Shown: in pieces, positions 1 to 10,982 of the stretch
Numbering within the stretch: the first letter of the stretch is position 1
Layout: every line of letters begins with the position of its first letter
NCBI GenBank assembly: GCA_035772735.1
Contig: JASDFA010000019.1
Location: 38,153,001 to 38,217,000 of the forward strand
Direction of reading: 5' to 3'
Length of the DNA stretch: 64,000 nucleotides
Origin: Datura wrightii
Taxonomy: Eukaryota; Streptophyta; Magnoliopsida; Solanales; Solanaceae
Notes under the pieces: generated by a model
What the model saw: only the letters and a program-made list of their open reading frames with translations
The model's database searches: none
What the model was told of the DNA's origin: nothing
Made by a program: the position numbers and the translations under genes

Positions 1-262
1 TGACTAGACAGCATGGTGGCCTTGTCGGCCCGCATAGGTTCCTTGTTATGAGTATGTTCTTGTTAGCTGTTACTACAGGTACAGGTGGTTATAGGCCAGT
101 TGGCCGGAGGCTGTGTTTACAACCATTATATAGCTGGTTTATTTCTTGGAGTAGAGCCAGAGCCAGCCAAAGCACCAGATGTGCTCAGGCTGGACCATTT
201 AGCAGCCCAGAGTCTAGTAGGCACCAGGTGCCCGTCATACCCCCCCAAGGTGGGGTGTGACA
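1..262 (+). repeat. 3' end of an A-family Ty3 LTR (truncated by window edge)
   Basis: This stretch aligns by eye with the last ~260 bp of the A-family LTR at 55690-58001: both have the 'gcatggtggccttgt' block, the 'ggccggaggctgt' block and a CCCAAGG-rich end closing in TGACA. It ends at 262, next to Athila gag sequence read on the minus strand, so it is the end of an A-type LTR inserted into that Athila element. No PBS follows, so it is either a solo LTR or the 3' LTR of an element to the left. The matching target duplication would be 263-267 (AGGAC), but the partner copy is outside the window. Confidence 0.8.
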
Positions 263-871
263 AGGACAGGCCCGCAACATGGATTTGAATCTTTCCCAAG
301 CTTGATACAAATTTTCTCCCTCCCTCTGTTTGAAACTTAGAATTTGACTTCTAAGTCTGGCTGTTTTACCAAAGGGAAAAAATCTTATCAAGAACTTCCG
401 TGCTAGATCATCCCACGTTGAGATAGAATTTGGTGGCTCAACTTTTAACCACCTCTTGGCTTCACCAAGTAATGAGAACGGAAATAGTGTGAGCCGAACA
501 TAATCAGGTGACACTCCAGCGGGTATATAAGTGTAATTTATCTCCAAAAAGTTCTGGAGATGTTGTTGTGGGTCTTCATGAGGGAGACCGGTAAATTGCC
601 CGCTTGTGTGCAACAGTTGCACCATGTTCTGCTTGAGTTCAAATCTCCCTCCAGGCTCGGGTTTACGGATACTTGAATGTATATTGTTGGCATGTGGGAT
701 TGCCACCTCGCGAACCGGCCTTGCTGCTGCTTTGTCGGGCACTAACACTGCCCTCACAACCGGTGGATGTTGTTGCTCCATAATAGTCTGTCTAAGCAAC
801 TGCAGCTTCTTTTGTAGAGCTTCTCTGCGTTTACTATGAAATTCACGTTCAGGCTCTATATAAGAATCCAC
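263..871 (-). pseudogene. Athila-type gag, N-terminal part, truncated
   Basis: About 200 codons are open from a Met at 871. The product has a basic, Gln/Arg-rich N-terminus followed by a retrotransposon Gag core: FTGLPHEDPQQHLQNF, then FPFSLLGEAKRWL, then WDDLARKFLIRFFP and YQAWERF. These are signatures of the Gag matrix/capsid region in Athila/Tat elements, which builds the virus-like particle around element RNA. The frame runs into the A-family LTR just after the ...LRACP motif, so the C-terminus and zinc knuckle are lost. The part that remains has no stop. The start codon is a guess, as no upstream frame evidence decides it. Confidence 0.8.
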
Positions 872-1009
872 CAGCTCCTTGTCCTTTGCCAGTGTTCACA
901 GAAATCAATTCTGCAAAATACAGGCTAAGACCAAGTTGTCAACACTTAAGAAAATAAAATAAAAATACAGTAAATTTACACTTAACACAATTTCACCAAT
1001 TGCCTAGTC

Positions 1010-1027
1010 TCCCCGGCAACGACACCA
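1010..1027 (-). other. Primer-binding site, tRNA-Asp type
   Basis: Minus-strand sequence TGGTGTCGTTGCCGGGGA lies six bases inside the LTR end at 1034. It differs by two bases from the Athila-group PBS, which is complementary to the 3' end of plant tRNA-Asp. This is where minus-strand DNA synthesis would be primed. Confidence 0.85.
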
Positions 1028-1033
1028 AAAACT

Positions 1034-2463
1034 TGTCCGGTGCTTTGGTTAGGGGTTAAAAACCGACACGCAAGTGCATGTGGTCAAACAAGTAGTAAGT
1101 GGCTTAAGTAAGCCAAGTATCGAACCAAGGAGACTCTGGATAAGTAAAAATTGCTCAAGTATACTATATTCTATCTTACTTCTATATATGCTGAAAACAA
1201 AGTAACCAAAAGTTAAATAATTTGTTTATAAGTTATATACTAAAACTATTAACAAATATCTACTTTGAATTGAAACTATGGATATGAGCATGCCAAGGTT
1301 AAGAACATGTAATGAACTTGATTATAATCATAATTCGGTTATTCTTCTCTTCCCGTTGCTAGCCAAGAACTTTGGCCTAGAGATTAAAACTCTCGTATTT
1401 AATCTCACTTAAGAATCATAAACCATCCGTCTACATTTCTGTGATCAAATGCAATTTATGACCTAGCAATACAATTCCGGTTCCTAAATTGACTAATACG
1501 GCTTTCAAGTATATTTCTATCAGGAAAGCACATCAAAACTCAATTTTCCCAAATCAAGTTAAGAACAATACCCTATTAATTCACAACTTTCCAATTTCGT
1601 GCTCTCTCGAGTGAAATCGGACTTTTTAGATGTACATTAATGTCGGCCACACACCAATGCAGTAGAAACAAGAATTAATAGAACAACATGGAAGAAGAAG
1701 AAGATGAAAAACCATATAATTCAATAATCAAAATTCATCACCATTGTTCATAACCTTAGCAAGGAAGAGAATTAGCCACTCATTTATGGATTAATCATCC
1801 TAAAACAAGTGTTAATCATACAAACAATTGATTGAAAGAAGAAAGAAAGAGAGAAAAACCCTTAGCTTTTTCGTCCCTCAACTGCCTGTAACCCACGTCC
1901 TTGCTCCACCAAGTCTGAATTAATTAAAAATAAGCCTAAGTGTTCTATTTATACTAGTGGGAATTTTTCCCGGAATAACAAGCAACGTGTCACGGAGTGC
2001 ATCGCGGAGCACTGCCTCCGTGACACGGCGCGGACGCGGACCCTTTCTGGAAATTTAGGGTCCAGGAATAAAGCTTCAACGTGGCACGACAGGCAACGTG
2101 GAGGCTTGCCTCCGTGACACAGAGCTGTCGCGAGGCTCCACTGGAAATTGGCAAATTATTCATCCTCCAGGCAGAGTGCCTCCGCGATGGTAGCGTGACA
2201 CGGATCCATCGCGGAGCCCCTTTATATTGTGCAGTCCAATGCCTTTTTCGTGCTCGAATCCAAGTCCAACTCCGATATTGTTCCAACATGCATTTTAGCT
2301 CCTCAAAATCATATTCTACCTACAAAACAATGCTAATCATGTTGGTTAGTATAAATTCACATTTTATTACCAATTACATGAAAATGTATACACATTGCAC
2401 AATAAACAAGGCGAAAATGATACGTTTGAGTATCACTTGGGCATATAAATCTGCCCAAGATCA
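1034..2463 (-). repeat. Athila-type 5' LTR
   Basis: This LTR is 1430 bp, TG...CA on the minus strand. It matches the solo LTRs at 29539-30951 and 59704-61086 along its length: same TGATCNTGGG start, same 'gatcgatacttggc'-like U5 block and same TATA region. The plus-strand interval 1986-2220 holds several copies of a GC-rich near-palindrome (CTCCGTGACACG / ATCGCGGAG). Confidence 0.85.
1946..1953 (-). promoter_or_regulatory. TATA box of the Athila LTR
   Basis: TATAAATA on the minus strand, at the same LTR position as in the two solo copies (30049-30056 and 60176-60183). It lies just downstream of the GC-rich palindrome cluster, as expected for a U3 promoter. Confidence 0.6.
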
Positions 2464-3533
2464 CCAATCACTACGTCAGGTGAGTTCTCTTGGTCCTGGT
2501 GGGAGGATAAAGCATAGAAACAAGTTTGGCGCTGACTACCACCTGTACCTGAAGTAGTACCCTGCTGAGTTGAATGACCTGGAGGAGCTATCGATATGGT
2601 GGTATGGCCCTTCCCCTTTCCTGCTGACGGGCAATCTCTCAATTTGTGACCCAGCTAGCAACAACCAAAACAACCCTTATATCCCAGATAGCACTTACCC
2701 AAATGATTCTTTCCACACTTAAAACATACTGGAAAAGTGTCACTTCTATAGAAATGGCTCTGAGACTAGGAACTTGATGATCTACCTTCTGATCCATGTG
2801 GGGCTTGGATGAAGGAGCACTAGCTGATGAGTGTGCTAGAGGTGTCAGTTGCTGTTGGGTGCGACTATCCCCACCTAACCTCTATTGGGAGTACTCAAAC
2901 TGACCTATTCTCGCCCTTTTATTCTCCCTCTCCATGTCATTCAGTTTCTCTGCCTCTATATGCTATGCATGAATAATGAGCCTGGAGATGTCCATTTCAT
3001 TGCTAAGCATGGAAGTCCTGCACTCCTTGACTACCAGATCTGAAACTCCATTCACGAACTTGAGCATGTGAGCCCTCGACTCAAAAACCATCATTGGAGC
3101 TTACTTTGACAGTTGGGTGAACCTGGACTATCATTTCATTCTTCTTTAAGTTCACAAACTCAGCAGCCTTAGCTTCCCTCAACTCCTAGGAAAAGAATCT
3201 TTCCAAGAATGCAATCACAAACTCTTCCTACTTCACTAGGCCTATGCCAACCCGTCTCCCTTTCTTCCACTGCTTATACCATATCTATGCCACCCCCTTC
3301 AACTGATAAGCAGCCAAATCTACACTTTCAACCGAGGTAGCACCATGATTTGGGTGATTTTCTAAACCTTGTCAATGAACTCCTACAAATCTTCATCTAC
3401 GTTAAACCTGTGAAATGCTGGAGGGTTCATCCGAGTAAAATCCCAGACTCTGGCAGTATTTGTAGACCCACTGGCAATGGCAAGTACGATGACCTACTGG
3501 TGGACCTGGTTGGTCATCGCTTGGGAAAGCATC
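2464..3533 (-). pseudogene. Element D gag, main part (capsid and zinc knuckles)
   Basis: On the minus strand this continues the Gag that starts at 13427. It carries a degraded NPPAFHRFNVDEDL segment, then two zinc-knuckle motifs near 2740-2625 (CFKCGKNHLGKC, then CFGCC followed by a stop and LGHKLRDC), then a Gly/Ser/Gln-rich linker and SPDVV, the usual lead-in to protease. Several in-frame stops interrupt the capsid half. The frame is lost at 2463, where the Athila LTR was inserted just before the protease active site. Confidence 0.75.
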
Positions 3534-3538
3534 TGTAT

Positions 3539-5193
3539 TGTTATACCCCGAAACGCCAAAGATCACACCCGGAAGTTAAAACGAAGAAAAAAATTTCTAC
3601 ACTAGGTCACAGAACGAGTCATTCTATGGACCATGGGGTACACCACGAGTTGCGAAGTGACTCGTGGAGAGGTGCATGGATTAAGTTGGATTTTTTGAGT
3701 TTGGAGTCCTCACAGACATGACCACGAGTCGTGGTCAGCCCCACGACTTGTTAAGTCAGTCGTGGCCAAAGATGAGGTGAAGGAAGAGGACATTTTAGCA
3801 GTAAAGACCACGAGAGGTGATCATGAGTCATGGTCACCAGCAACTACTCATGTAGTTCCCCGTGGTGAGCCCTAGGTGTAATGTTGGCAGTGTATACAAC
3901 GGAAGGTTACCAAAAGTCATGGCCACCAGAGACAAGTCGTTAGGTCCCTCGTCGGAACCCTTTGAGGAAAAGTGGTAGTGCACACAACAAGGAGACCACG
4001 AGTTGTGGTCCTTGGTAACGACTCGTCTAGTCCCTTGTGGGGACTGGTAGTCAGTTATTTTCTGCGAATTCAGTAAAGGCTTATCCGTAATTCCTATGAT
4101 CCTAAGACCTAAACTACGTCGTTTTAAGCTATGAATAGTGAAGTTTAAGAGGGGTAAGTTCATTCTAGGATATTCTTATTTATACATGCAAGAGTAAAGG
4201 TCTAGAGAAGTGATCAAGCTCAATTTCCTTCAAGTTTTCATCAATTCTTCCTTGGGAAATCATAGAAGTTGTAGAATCAATTCTTTCCAGGTATGTAAGG
4301 CTATGAATGGGTGAATTCATTCATACCCATGCCCAATCCCTCTCTAATTCATGAAAATCCATATGTTGATCTTATGGTGTTTTAACCCAATGTATGAATT
4401 TTCCTAATTTTCTACATGGGTATGATCTAAGAATGTTTATATTATCGAATTATAATTCATGGGAAAGTTTCACAATGTCTTCAATTATCAATCATGTTTT
4501 AAAGTTTTATAAATTATAATGCCCATCCATGAGAAAGTTCATGAAAGTTGAGATTTATGATGTATATTCAAGTATGATGAGATATTTATGATCAAAAGCA
4601 TGTGTTCAAATTACCCATGTCTATGATCATGTTTTCAAGTAAATCAAGTATTTCCAAGCATGTAAAGTATTGGGCAAGCCCATAGTTTCAAGTATGATGT
4701 ATGATTTCAAGTTAATTAGATTACCACATGGTTTTGGAGTCAAGACTCCCAATTATGTTCAGCTTGAGGTATGGTTTAAGCCAAGGCTCCTCATGTATGA
4801 TTTCAGATTTTATATGTGTATGATTATTCATATTTGTCAATAGACGATGATTAGCTTCATTGAAAAATAATGGAGAGCATATGCATGTTTTTGGGAGTAG
4901 TGTCAAGCACCGAGTAGGCTAAGGGTCAGTCAACCCTATGCCTCAGAAATACGCACCAACATAGGTATGATCAAATTATTTTGGGACCTCCTATGTGAGA
5001 TTTACCCTTCCCCCAGGGGCCTTCAACTTCACATCGATATCATGCTGGCGTCTTTAGCCCTGGCAAGGCTTTGGACGGCTCTGCCCACTTGAGTGTGATA
5101 GTCGGGACCACATAAGCTCTATCATGGTGATGTCAGTTATATGAAGAGTCTCCCAATGTTCCTCATGATTTCAGTTATGCATGTTTATCATTC

Positions 5194-5245
<52 letters not shown>

Positions 5246-5892
5246 TTAAAGAAGGTTTGACCTAATGTACAATTTTACTCATGATTATTTCAGCTTTGGG
5301 TCATTCGATTCAGTTATGTTTAGATCATGATTTCAGAAAATAGCATGCAAGCCCTACTCTCAGACTCTTATCTTGATTATGTTTTATATTATGCATGTTT
5401 TAAATGATTTTACTTATTTAAGCGATTTTACTTACCTTGCATACTCGATACATTCCATGTACTGATCGCATAATCTATGTTGTGTCATTTCATGATACAG
5501 ACTCCGATCTTCAGACTCAGCCCTATCACTAGCTAGTTTTTGGAGTTAGCACCCAGCTTCAATGGTGTGTCCTCATCTCCCGAGGACCATTCATTATTAG
5601 TTATGTTGTATTTTCAGTTTTCAGGCTTGTCGGGTTAGTTGGGGGTGTTGTCCCATCAATCTATCAAATATGTTAGAGGCTTCCAGACTGTATATAATAA
5701 TATGCTTGTCATGTATGAAGTGAATCTCGATTTTGATGTTATGTTATAATTAGACTTCCGCTATGTTTATTATGTTAAGTCTTACACTTTATTTGATTGA
5801 GTTAGATGTATGTTCATGCCATGGGTCAACGTGGAGTCTCTCGGGGATCCTTGTTCCGTGTCTCGATCCGAGCCCATGTTCGGGTCATGACA
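3539..5892 (+). repeat. Element C 5' LTR
   Basis: 2354 bp, starting TGTTATACCCCG and ending TCATGACA. Much of it aligns base for base with the 3' LTR at 10983-13308. It carries a cluster of short palindromes (for example GACCACGAGTCGTGGTC at 3720-3736) at 3600-4040 and a long AT dinucleotide run at 5197-5242 that the 3' LTR lacks. Confidence 0.92.
5197..5242. repeat. (AT)n microsatellite inside LTR C
   Basis: About 45 bp of alternating A/T. The aligned site in the 3' LTR (around 12630-12645) has only a short TATATATA, so the expansion came after insertion. Confidence 0.9.
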
Positions 5893-5896
5893 AACT

Positions 5897-5908
5897 TGGT
5901 ATCATAGC
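5897..5908 (+). other. Element C primer-binding site (initiator-Met tRNA type)
   Basis: TGGTATCATAGC, four bases after the LTR end. It has one mismatch to TGGTATCAGAGC, the complement of the plant initiator-Met tRNA 3' end, which is intact in elements A (plus copy), B and D. Confidence 0.85.
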
Positions 5909-6101
5909 AATAGGTTTTGAAGTGTCCTAGGGTGTCTAAAAGCCGCGTTAAGTATAGTCTTTTTCATGGGTGTGAAGCGTGCCACACTTATGACAAAGGG
6001 GTTACGAAACATTTAGAAGTGTTCCTTTCTTTCATGATCTATGTCATGTAGTGAAATGTCTCTCTATCCTTCTAACTCATGCTATTCGCGATTACAGAAT
6101 C

Positions 6102-7320
6102 ATGCTTCCCTGCAGAGTTAACTGCAGAAGAAATGGAAATGGAAATAGCCACGAGGATGGCAATGGAGACTGGCACCAACAAGTCCCACCATCCCATAAG
6201 CACTATGCACCGGAGCCGGTTGCCCACTGTGAATTTAGGGCAGCCAATCAAATGCTAGTGTAGGACTTGACCACCCAGGTCAACCAGGAGGCAGTAGTGC
6301 ATGCTCCGCATAACGGGAATGCGGCGGCTGCACGTGTTAGAGATTTCTTGAGGATGAATCCTCCAGAGTTCCTTGGGTCAAAGGTGGATGAGGATCCACA
6401 TGAGTTTATTAACGAGATTCTGAATGTCACCCAGGTCATGGGGGTGAATGGAGAAGAGTGTGCTGATTTGGCCTCATATTACTTCAAGGGGGTCACAAAC
6501 ATTTGGTTAAACAGTGGAAGGATAGTAGGGAAGTCGGAGCAGGCCCTATTAGTTGGAATGAGTTTCATATCGCATTCCTAGATCCATTCATCCCTCGGAA
6601 ATAAGGGAGTTGAAGGCGGCCGAGTTGGTGAATTTAAAACAGGGAAAGATGAAAGTGTAGCAATATTCCCTAGAGTTCACTCGTCTATCAAAGTACGCCC
6701 CAGAGTTAGTGGTTGATCAGAGGGCGCGAGTGAGCAAGTTTGTTCATGGAGTGGCGCACTATCTAGACAAGGATTGTAGAACTGCCATGCTCTATCAGGA
6801 TATGGATTTTCCTCGAATAGTCTTATACACCCAAAAGATGGAGGCGGTGCATCTGAGGGAGAGAGAGGCCAAGAGGGCCAGGATAGACAACTATAGGTTC
6901 TCTCAGCTGAGGCCAAGTGGTGGGCACCGACAACAGTCCCACCAGAGATCTTCAGCCCTAATATCTTCAACTATGAGTGTGCCATCCAGACCTATACATG
7001 ACCAAAGGGGATGAGGATCAGGATCTACGGGTTAGAGCAGCAGGCCCGCGAATTCCAGTATTTTAGTTTGCAACCGGTGGGGCCGGAGACACACAGTCAG
7101 TGTTTGGCTTGTACAGGTGCTTGCTTTGGGTGTTGAAAGCTCGGATACATGCTCAGAGATTGCCTAATAGCTAGACAGGGCCATGATAGGGGCCGAGGCC
7201 CAGCTTTCAGTTTAGCAGCTCCACCAGCCCGCCCATCTCAGCAGGGCGCATCTACTAGCACAGGTTGCGATCAGCGCCAAAATAGATTCTATGCCCTAGC
7301 ATCTCGACAAGAGCAAGTGG
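6102..7320 (+). pseudogene. Element C gag
   Basis: The likely start at 6102 is followed by an Asn/Gly-rich leader like element D's Gag start. The capsid core follows (RVRDFLRMNPPEFLG, VDEDPHEFINEI near 6340-6420; FTRLSKYAPELV near 6670), then a zinc knuckle at about 7120-7160 whose first Gly is a stop and whose His reads Tyr (CFGC-stop-KLGYMLRDC). Other breaks are a stop at 6262, a frameshift near 6580 and a stop near 6658. Gag would form the particle; this copy cannot be made whole. Confidence 0.85.
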
Positions 7321-7640
7321 TCTCACCTGATATAGTCACTGGTATGTTACAATTTTTCCACCTTGATATAAATGTTTTTTTAGATCTACGGGCTACTTTG
7401 TCTTTTGCGACGCCCTTTATGGCAAGTAGTTTCAGAGTCATTCCCAAAATCTTGTTAGAACCCTTCTCAGTCTCTACTCTAGTAGGTGATTCAGTTGTAG
7501 CTAGATAGGTATATAGAAGTTTCCCAATCACAGTCCTTCAGAAAGTCACCTCAGCAGATTTAGTAGAGTTATCCATGCCGATTTTGATGTTATCCTCAGC
7601 ATGGATTGGCTATTTGCATGTTATGCCTCAATTAATTATA
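7321..7640 (+). pseudogene. Element C aspartic protease
   Basis: SPDIVTGM at about 7325 marks the usual entry to the Ty3 protease. The active-site D-(S/P)-G triplet reads DLR (LDLRATLSFATPF), so the catalytic loop is altered. The PFSVSTLVGDSVVAR segment follows, then a stop at 7506-7508 and a frameshift before the remnant of the conserved DFDVILGMDWL stretch near 7580-7610. The domain is recognisable but inactive. Confidence 0.8.
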
Positions 7641-7789
7641 GAACCCGAGCAGTAGAGTTTAGATTTCCGAGTGAGCCAGTCATAAAATGGAAGGGTAGTT
7701 CAGTTATGCCTGTAGGTCATTTCATTTCCTATCTGAAGGCCAAGAAGATGATCTCTAAGGGTTACATGTACCATTTAGTTAGGGTTAAG

Positions 7790-9180
7790 GATTCCATGTC
7801 CGAGACCCTGACTATCCAGTCAGTCCCAGTAGTATGTGAGTATCCATATGTCTTCCCAGATGATCTACCGAGAATCCCTCCTGAGTAGGAGATTGATTTT
7901 GGTATTGATCTTCTTCTCGATACGTAGCCTATATCTATTCCTCCGTATAGAATGGCTCCAGCTGAGTTAAAGGAGTTGAAGGAGCAGTTGAAAGACCTTT
8001 TAGATAAGGGATTCATTAGATCGAGCAAATCCCCATGGGGTGCACCAGTTCTCTTTGTTCGATAGAAAGATAGTTCTCTTCTTTTGTGTATTGATTACCG
8101 GCAATTGAACAAGGTCACCATCAAGAACAGGTATCCTCTTCCCAGAATTGATGATTTGTTTGACCAGCTTCAGGGTGCCAAGTGCTTTTTGAAGATAGAT
8201 CTCAGATCCGGATACCATCAGCTTAGGATTCGGGAGAGTGACATCCCGAAGACAGCCTTCAGGACTCGGTATGGACATTATGAGTTTGTAGTTATGTCTT
8301 TTGGACTAACGAATGCTCCTGCGGCTTTTATGGATTTGATGAATAGGGTGTTCAAGCCATACTTGGATATGTTCGTGATCGTGTTTATCGATGACATCCT
8401 GATATACTCTCGGAGCGAGGAGGAGCATACCGCTCATTTGAGGGTGGTACTACATACTCTCAAGGATCGCCAACTATATGCTAAATTTAGTAAATGCGAG
8501 TTTTTGTTGAACTCCGAGGCATTTTTTGGTCATGTGGTGTCAAGTGAGGGTATAAAGGTGGACTCTCAAAAGATAGAAGCGGTAAAGAATTGGCCTAGTC
8601 CAGTGAATCCTTTAGACTTCAGGAGTTTCTTGGGTTTAGCCGGGTACTATCGGAGATTTGTTGAGGGTTTTTCATCTATTGCAGTGCCATTGACCAAATT
8701 GACCCAAAAGAAAGTGAAATTCCAATAGTCAGATGCTTGTGAGAGGAGCTTCAGGAGTTGAAGACTCGACCTACCTCAGTACCGGTGTTAACCCTACCTG
8801 AGGGTCCCCATGAGTTTGTGGTGTATTATGATGCTTCTCGGATTGGCCTTGGTAGTGTATTGATGCAGCATGGTAAAGTAATAGCATACGCTTCCAGACA
8901 ACTGAGAGTTCATGAGAAGAATTATCCAACCAGTGATCTTGAATTGGCAGAGGTGGTATTTGCATTGAAGATTTGGAGACACTATTTGTATGGGGTCCAT
9001 GTAGATGTGTTTACGGACCACAAGAGCCTACAATATGTATTTACACAGAAGGATCTAATCTACGCCAAAGGAAGTGGTTATAGCTAGTCAAGGATTATGA
9101 TATGAGTGTCCTTTACCATTCGAGTAAGGGCAATGTGGTGGCAGACGCACTTAGTAGACTCTCTATGGAGAGTGTGTACC
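7790..9180 (+). pseudogene. Element C reverse transcriptase and RNase H
   Basis: RT begins after the PPEXEIDF motif (stop at about 7887). Its best part is an uninterrupted 214-codon stretch, 8084-8728, with MCIDYRQLNKVT, the PLPRIDDLFDQL segment, GYHQLRI, MSFGLTNAPA and an intact catalytic VFIDDILIYS, through to the thumb (FLGLAGYYRRFVEGF). A frameshift near 8730 leads into RNase H (YYDASRIGLGSVLMQ; VFTDHKSLQYVF, ending in a new frame at 9087). The RT core looks recently functional compared with the rest of the element. It would copy element RNA into DNA. Confidence 0.88.
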
Positions 9181-9189
9181 ATATAGATT

Positions 9190-10737
9190 AGGGAAAGAAG
9201 GAGCTGGTGAAGAATGTGCATCGACTTGCATGGTTGGGAGTTTGTTTGGTTGACTCAACTGATGGTGGTGTTGTAGTTCAGAACATATCAGAATCGTACT
9301 TGGTGACTAATGTGAAATCTAGGAAGGACGAGGACCCTATCTTGTTAAAGTTAAAGGAAGCTGTTCAAAATCATAAGGTAGAGGTCTTCTCCAAAGGGGG
9401 AGATGGTGTGCTTCGATATCAGGGTCGTTTATGTGTCCCCGACGTTGATGATTTGAGAAGTCAGATGTTGCATGAGGCTCACTGTTCCAGATGTTCAATA
9501 CATCCAGGTGCCACCAAGATATATCGTGACCTACGGGAAGCCTATTAATGGAATGGCATGAAGAAGGACATCGCAGAATTTGTATCTAAGTATCCAAATT
9601 GTCAACAAGTGAAGGTTGAGCACCAAAGACCGAGAGGTTTGCTTCAAGACATCAGTAACCCTACTTGGAAGTGGGAGGAGATCAATATGGACTTCATCAC
9701 AGGGTTGCCTCACACTCGTCGGCTATATGACTCCATTTGGGTTGTTATAGATAGATTGACTAAGGAGCCCATTTTCTACCGATCAAAATCACTGATTCAG
9801 CTAAGTATTATGCCAAATTATACATCTGAGAGCTAGTTCGGTTGCATGGAGTGCCCTTTTCCATCATATCTGACAGAGGTACTCAATTTACTTCTACATT
9901 TTGGAGGTCGTTTCAGAAGGGACTTGGTACTCAAGTCTAGCTCAGTACAGCATTTCACCCGCAAATGGATGGTCAGGAAGAGCGGACTATTCAAACTCTT
10001 GAGGATATGTTGAGAGCCCATGTTATTGACTTCAAGGGTAGTTGGGATGATCATTTGCCTCTCATTGAGTTTGCATACAACAACAGCTACAATTCAAGCA
10101 TTCAGATGGCCTCGTTTGAGGCTCTCTATGGGCAGAGATGTAAATCACCTATTGGTTGATTTGACGTCGGTGAGGCTACATTGATAGGTCTAGATTTGAG
10201 GATATGGAGAAGGTTCTACTTATACGAGACCGATTAAAAACAGATCAAAGTCGTCGAAAATCCTATGTGGATGTGAGGAGGAGAGAACTTGAGTTTGAAG
10301 TTGATGATTGGGTGTTTCTGAAGGTGTCACCCATGAAGGGAGTGATGAGGTTTATAAAGAAAGGGAAACTCAGTCCCCGTTATGTTGGCCCATACCGGAT
10401 TGTGAAACGGGTTTGCAAGGTAGCATATGAATTAGAGTTTCCCTCAGAATTATCTTCTGTCCATCCATTTTTCCATGTATCACTCCTAAAGAAGTGTTTG
10501 GGTAATCTAGCTTTAGTTTTTTCGGTGGACAGTGTCGGTGTGAAAGATAGCCTTAGTTTTGAAGAGGTTCTGGTGGAAATACTGGATCGTCAGGTTCAAA
10601 GGCTAAGGAAAAAAGAAGTAGCTTCTATTAAAGTTTTATGGACGAATCAGTATGTTGAGGGAGCTACATGGGAAGCTGAAGCAGATATGATGGCTAGATA
10701 CCTACATTTATTCCCTACTGGCTCAGGTTCAGCTTAA
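9190..10737 (+). pseudogene. Element C integrase with chromodomain-like C-terminus
   Basis: The zinc-binding region (HPGATKIYRDL...YPNCQQVK, first Cys of CxxC now Tyr) sits at 9490-9620. The catalytic Asp positions are present (INMDFITGLP at about 9685; SDRG at about 9870 in another frame), as is the Glu (DGQEERTIQTLEDML at 9968-10015). The last 177 codons, 10204-10737, are open: VSPMKGVMRF, YVGPYRIVKRV, HPFFHVSLLKK, ILDRQVQRLRKKEVASIKVLW and EGATWEAEADM. This is the Tekay/Del C-terminus, where the family carries a chromodomain. Stops and frameshifts lie near 9547 and 9836. Confidence 0.85.
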
Positions 10738-10969
10738 GGTATCAGTTTTTTCCCTAAGACTCTATTAAGTTTCATGTTCAGTTCATGTGCCCCAGTTTCT
10801 TTCATGTCTATAAATGTATGTATGATGTATGAATTCAGTTTAGTCATGTAGTTTGTATCAAAGTTAGTCATTCCGTCAGTTTTTAGTTTATATGATCAGT
10901 GTTTGATTGTGATGATTGCGTTTCTCTGCATTTCTGCATGATTTTCCTCATTTGAGGACGAATGTTCCC

Positions 10970-10982
10970 AAGGGGGAGATAT
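10970..10982 (+). other. Element C polypurine tract
   Basis: AAGGGGGAGATAT lies directly before the 3' LTR start at 10983, in the position of the plus-strand primer. Confidence 0.85.

Larger units (their letters stand above)
263..2463 (-). mobile_element. Partial Athila-type Ty3 element (5' LTR, PBS, gag start)
   Basis: Read on the minus strand the order is LTR (2463 to 1034), PBS (1027-1010), then gag (871 to 263). The PBS type and the Gag sequence both point to the Athila group of Ty3 elements. The element lies in the gag of element D, and 2464-2468 (CCAAT) would be its target duplication, with the partner outside the window. It is itself interrupted at 262 by an A-family LTR, so protease, RT, integrase and the 3' LTR are not visible. 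Confidence 0.8.

Noticed and set aside
263..2463. Endogenous retrovirus with env
   Set aside because: Athila elements can carry an env-like gene, but only LTR, PBS and partial gag are visible here; no env evidence.
2081..2557. 158-codon plus-strand open frame
   Set aside because: It lies antisense within the Athila LTR and crosses its boundary at 2463; no protein motif.
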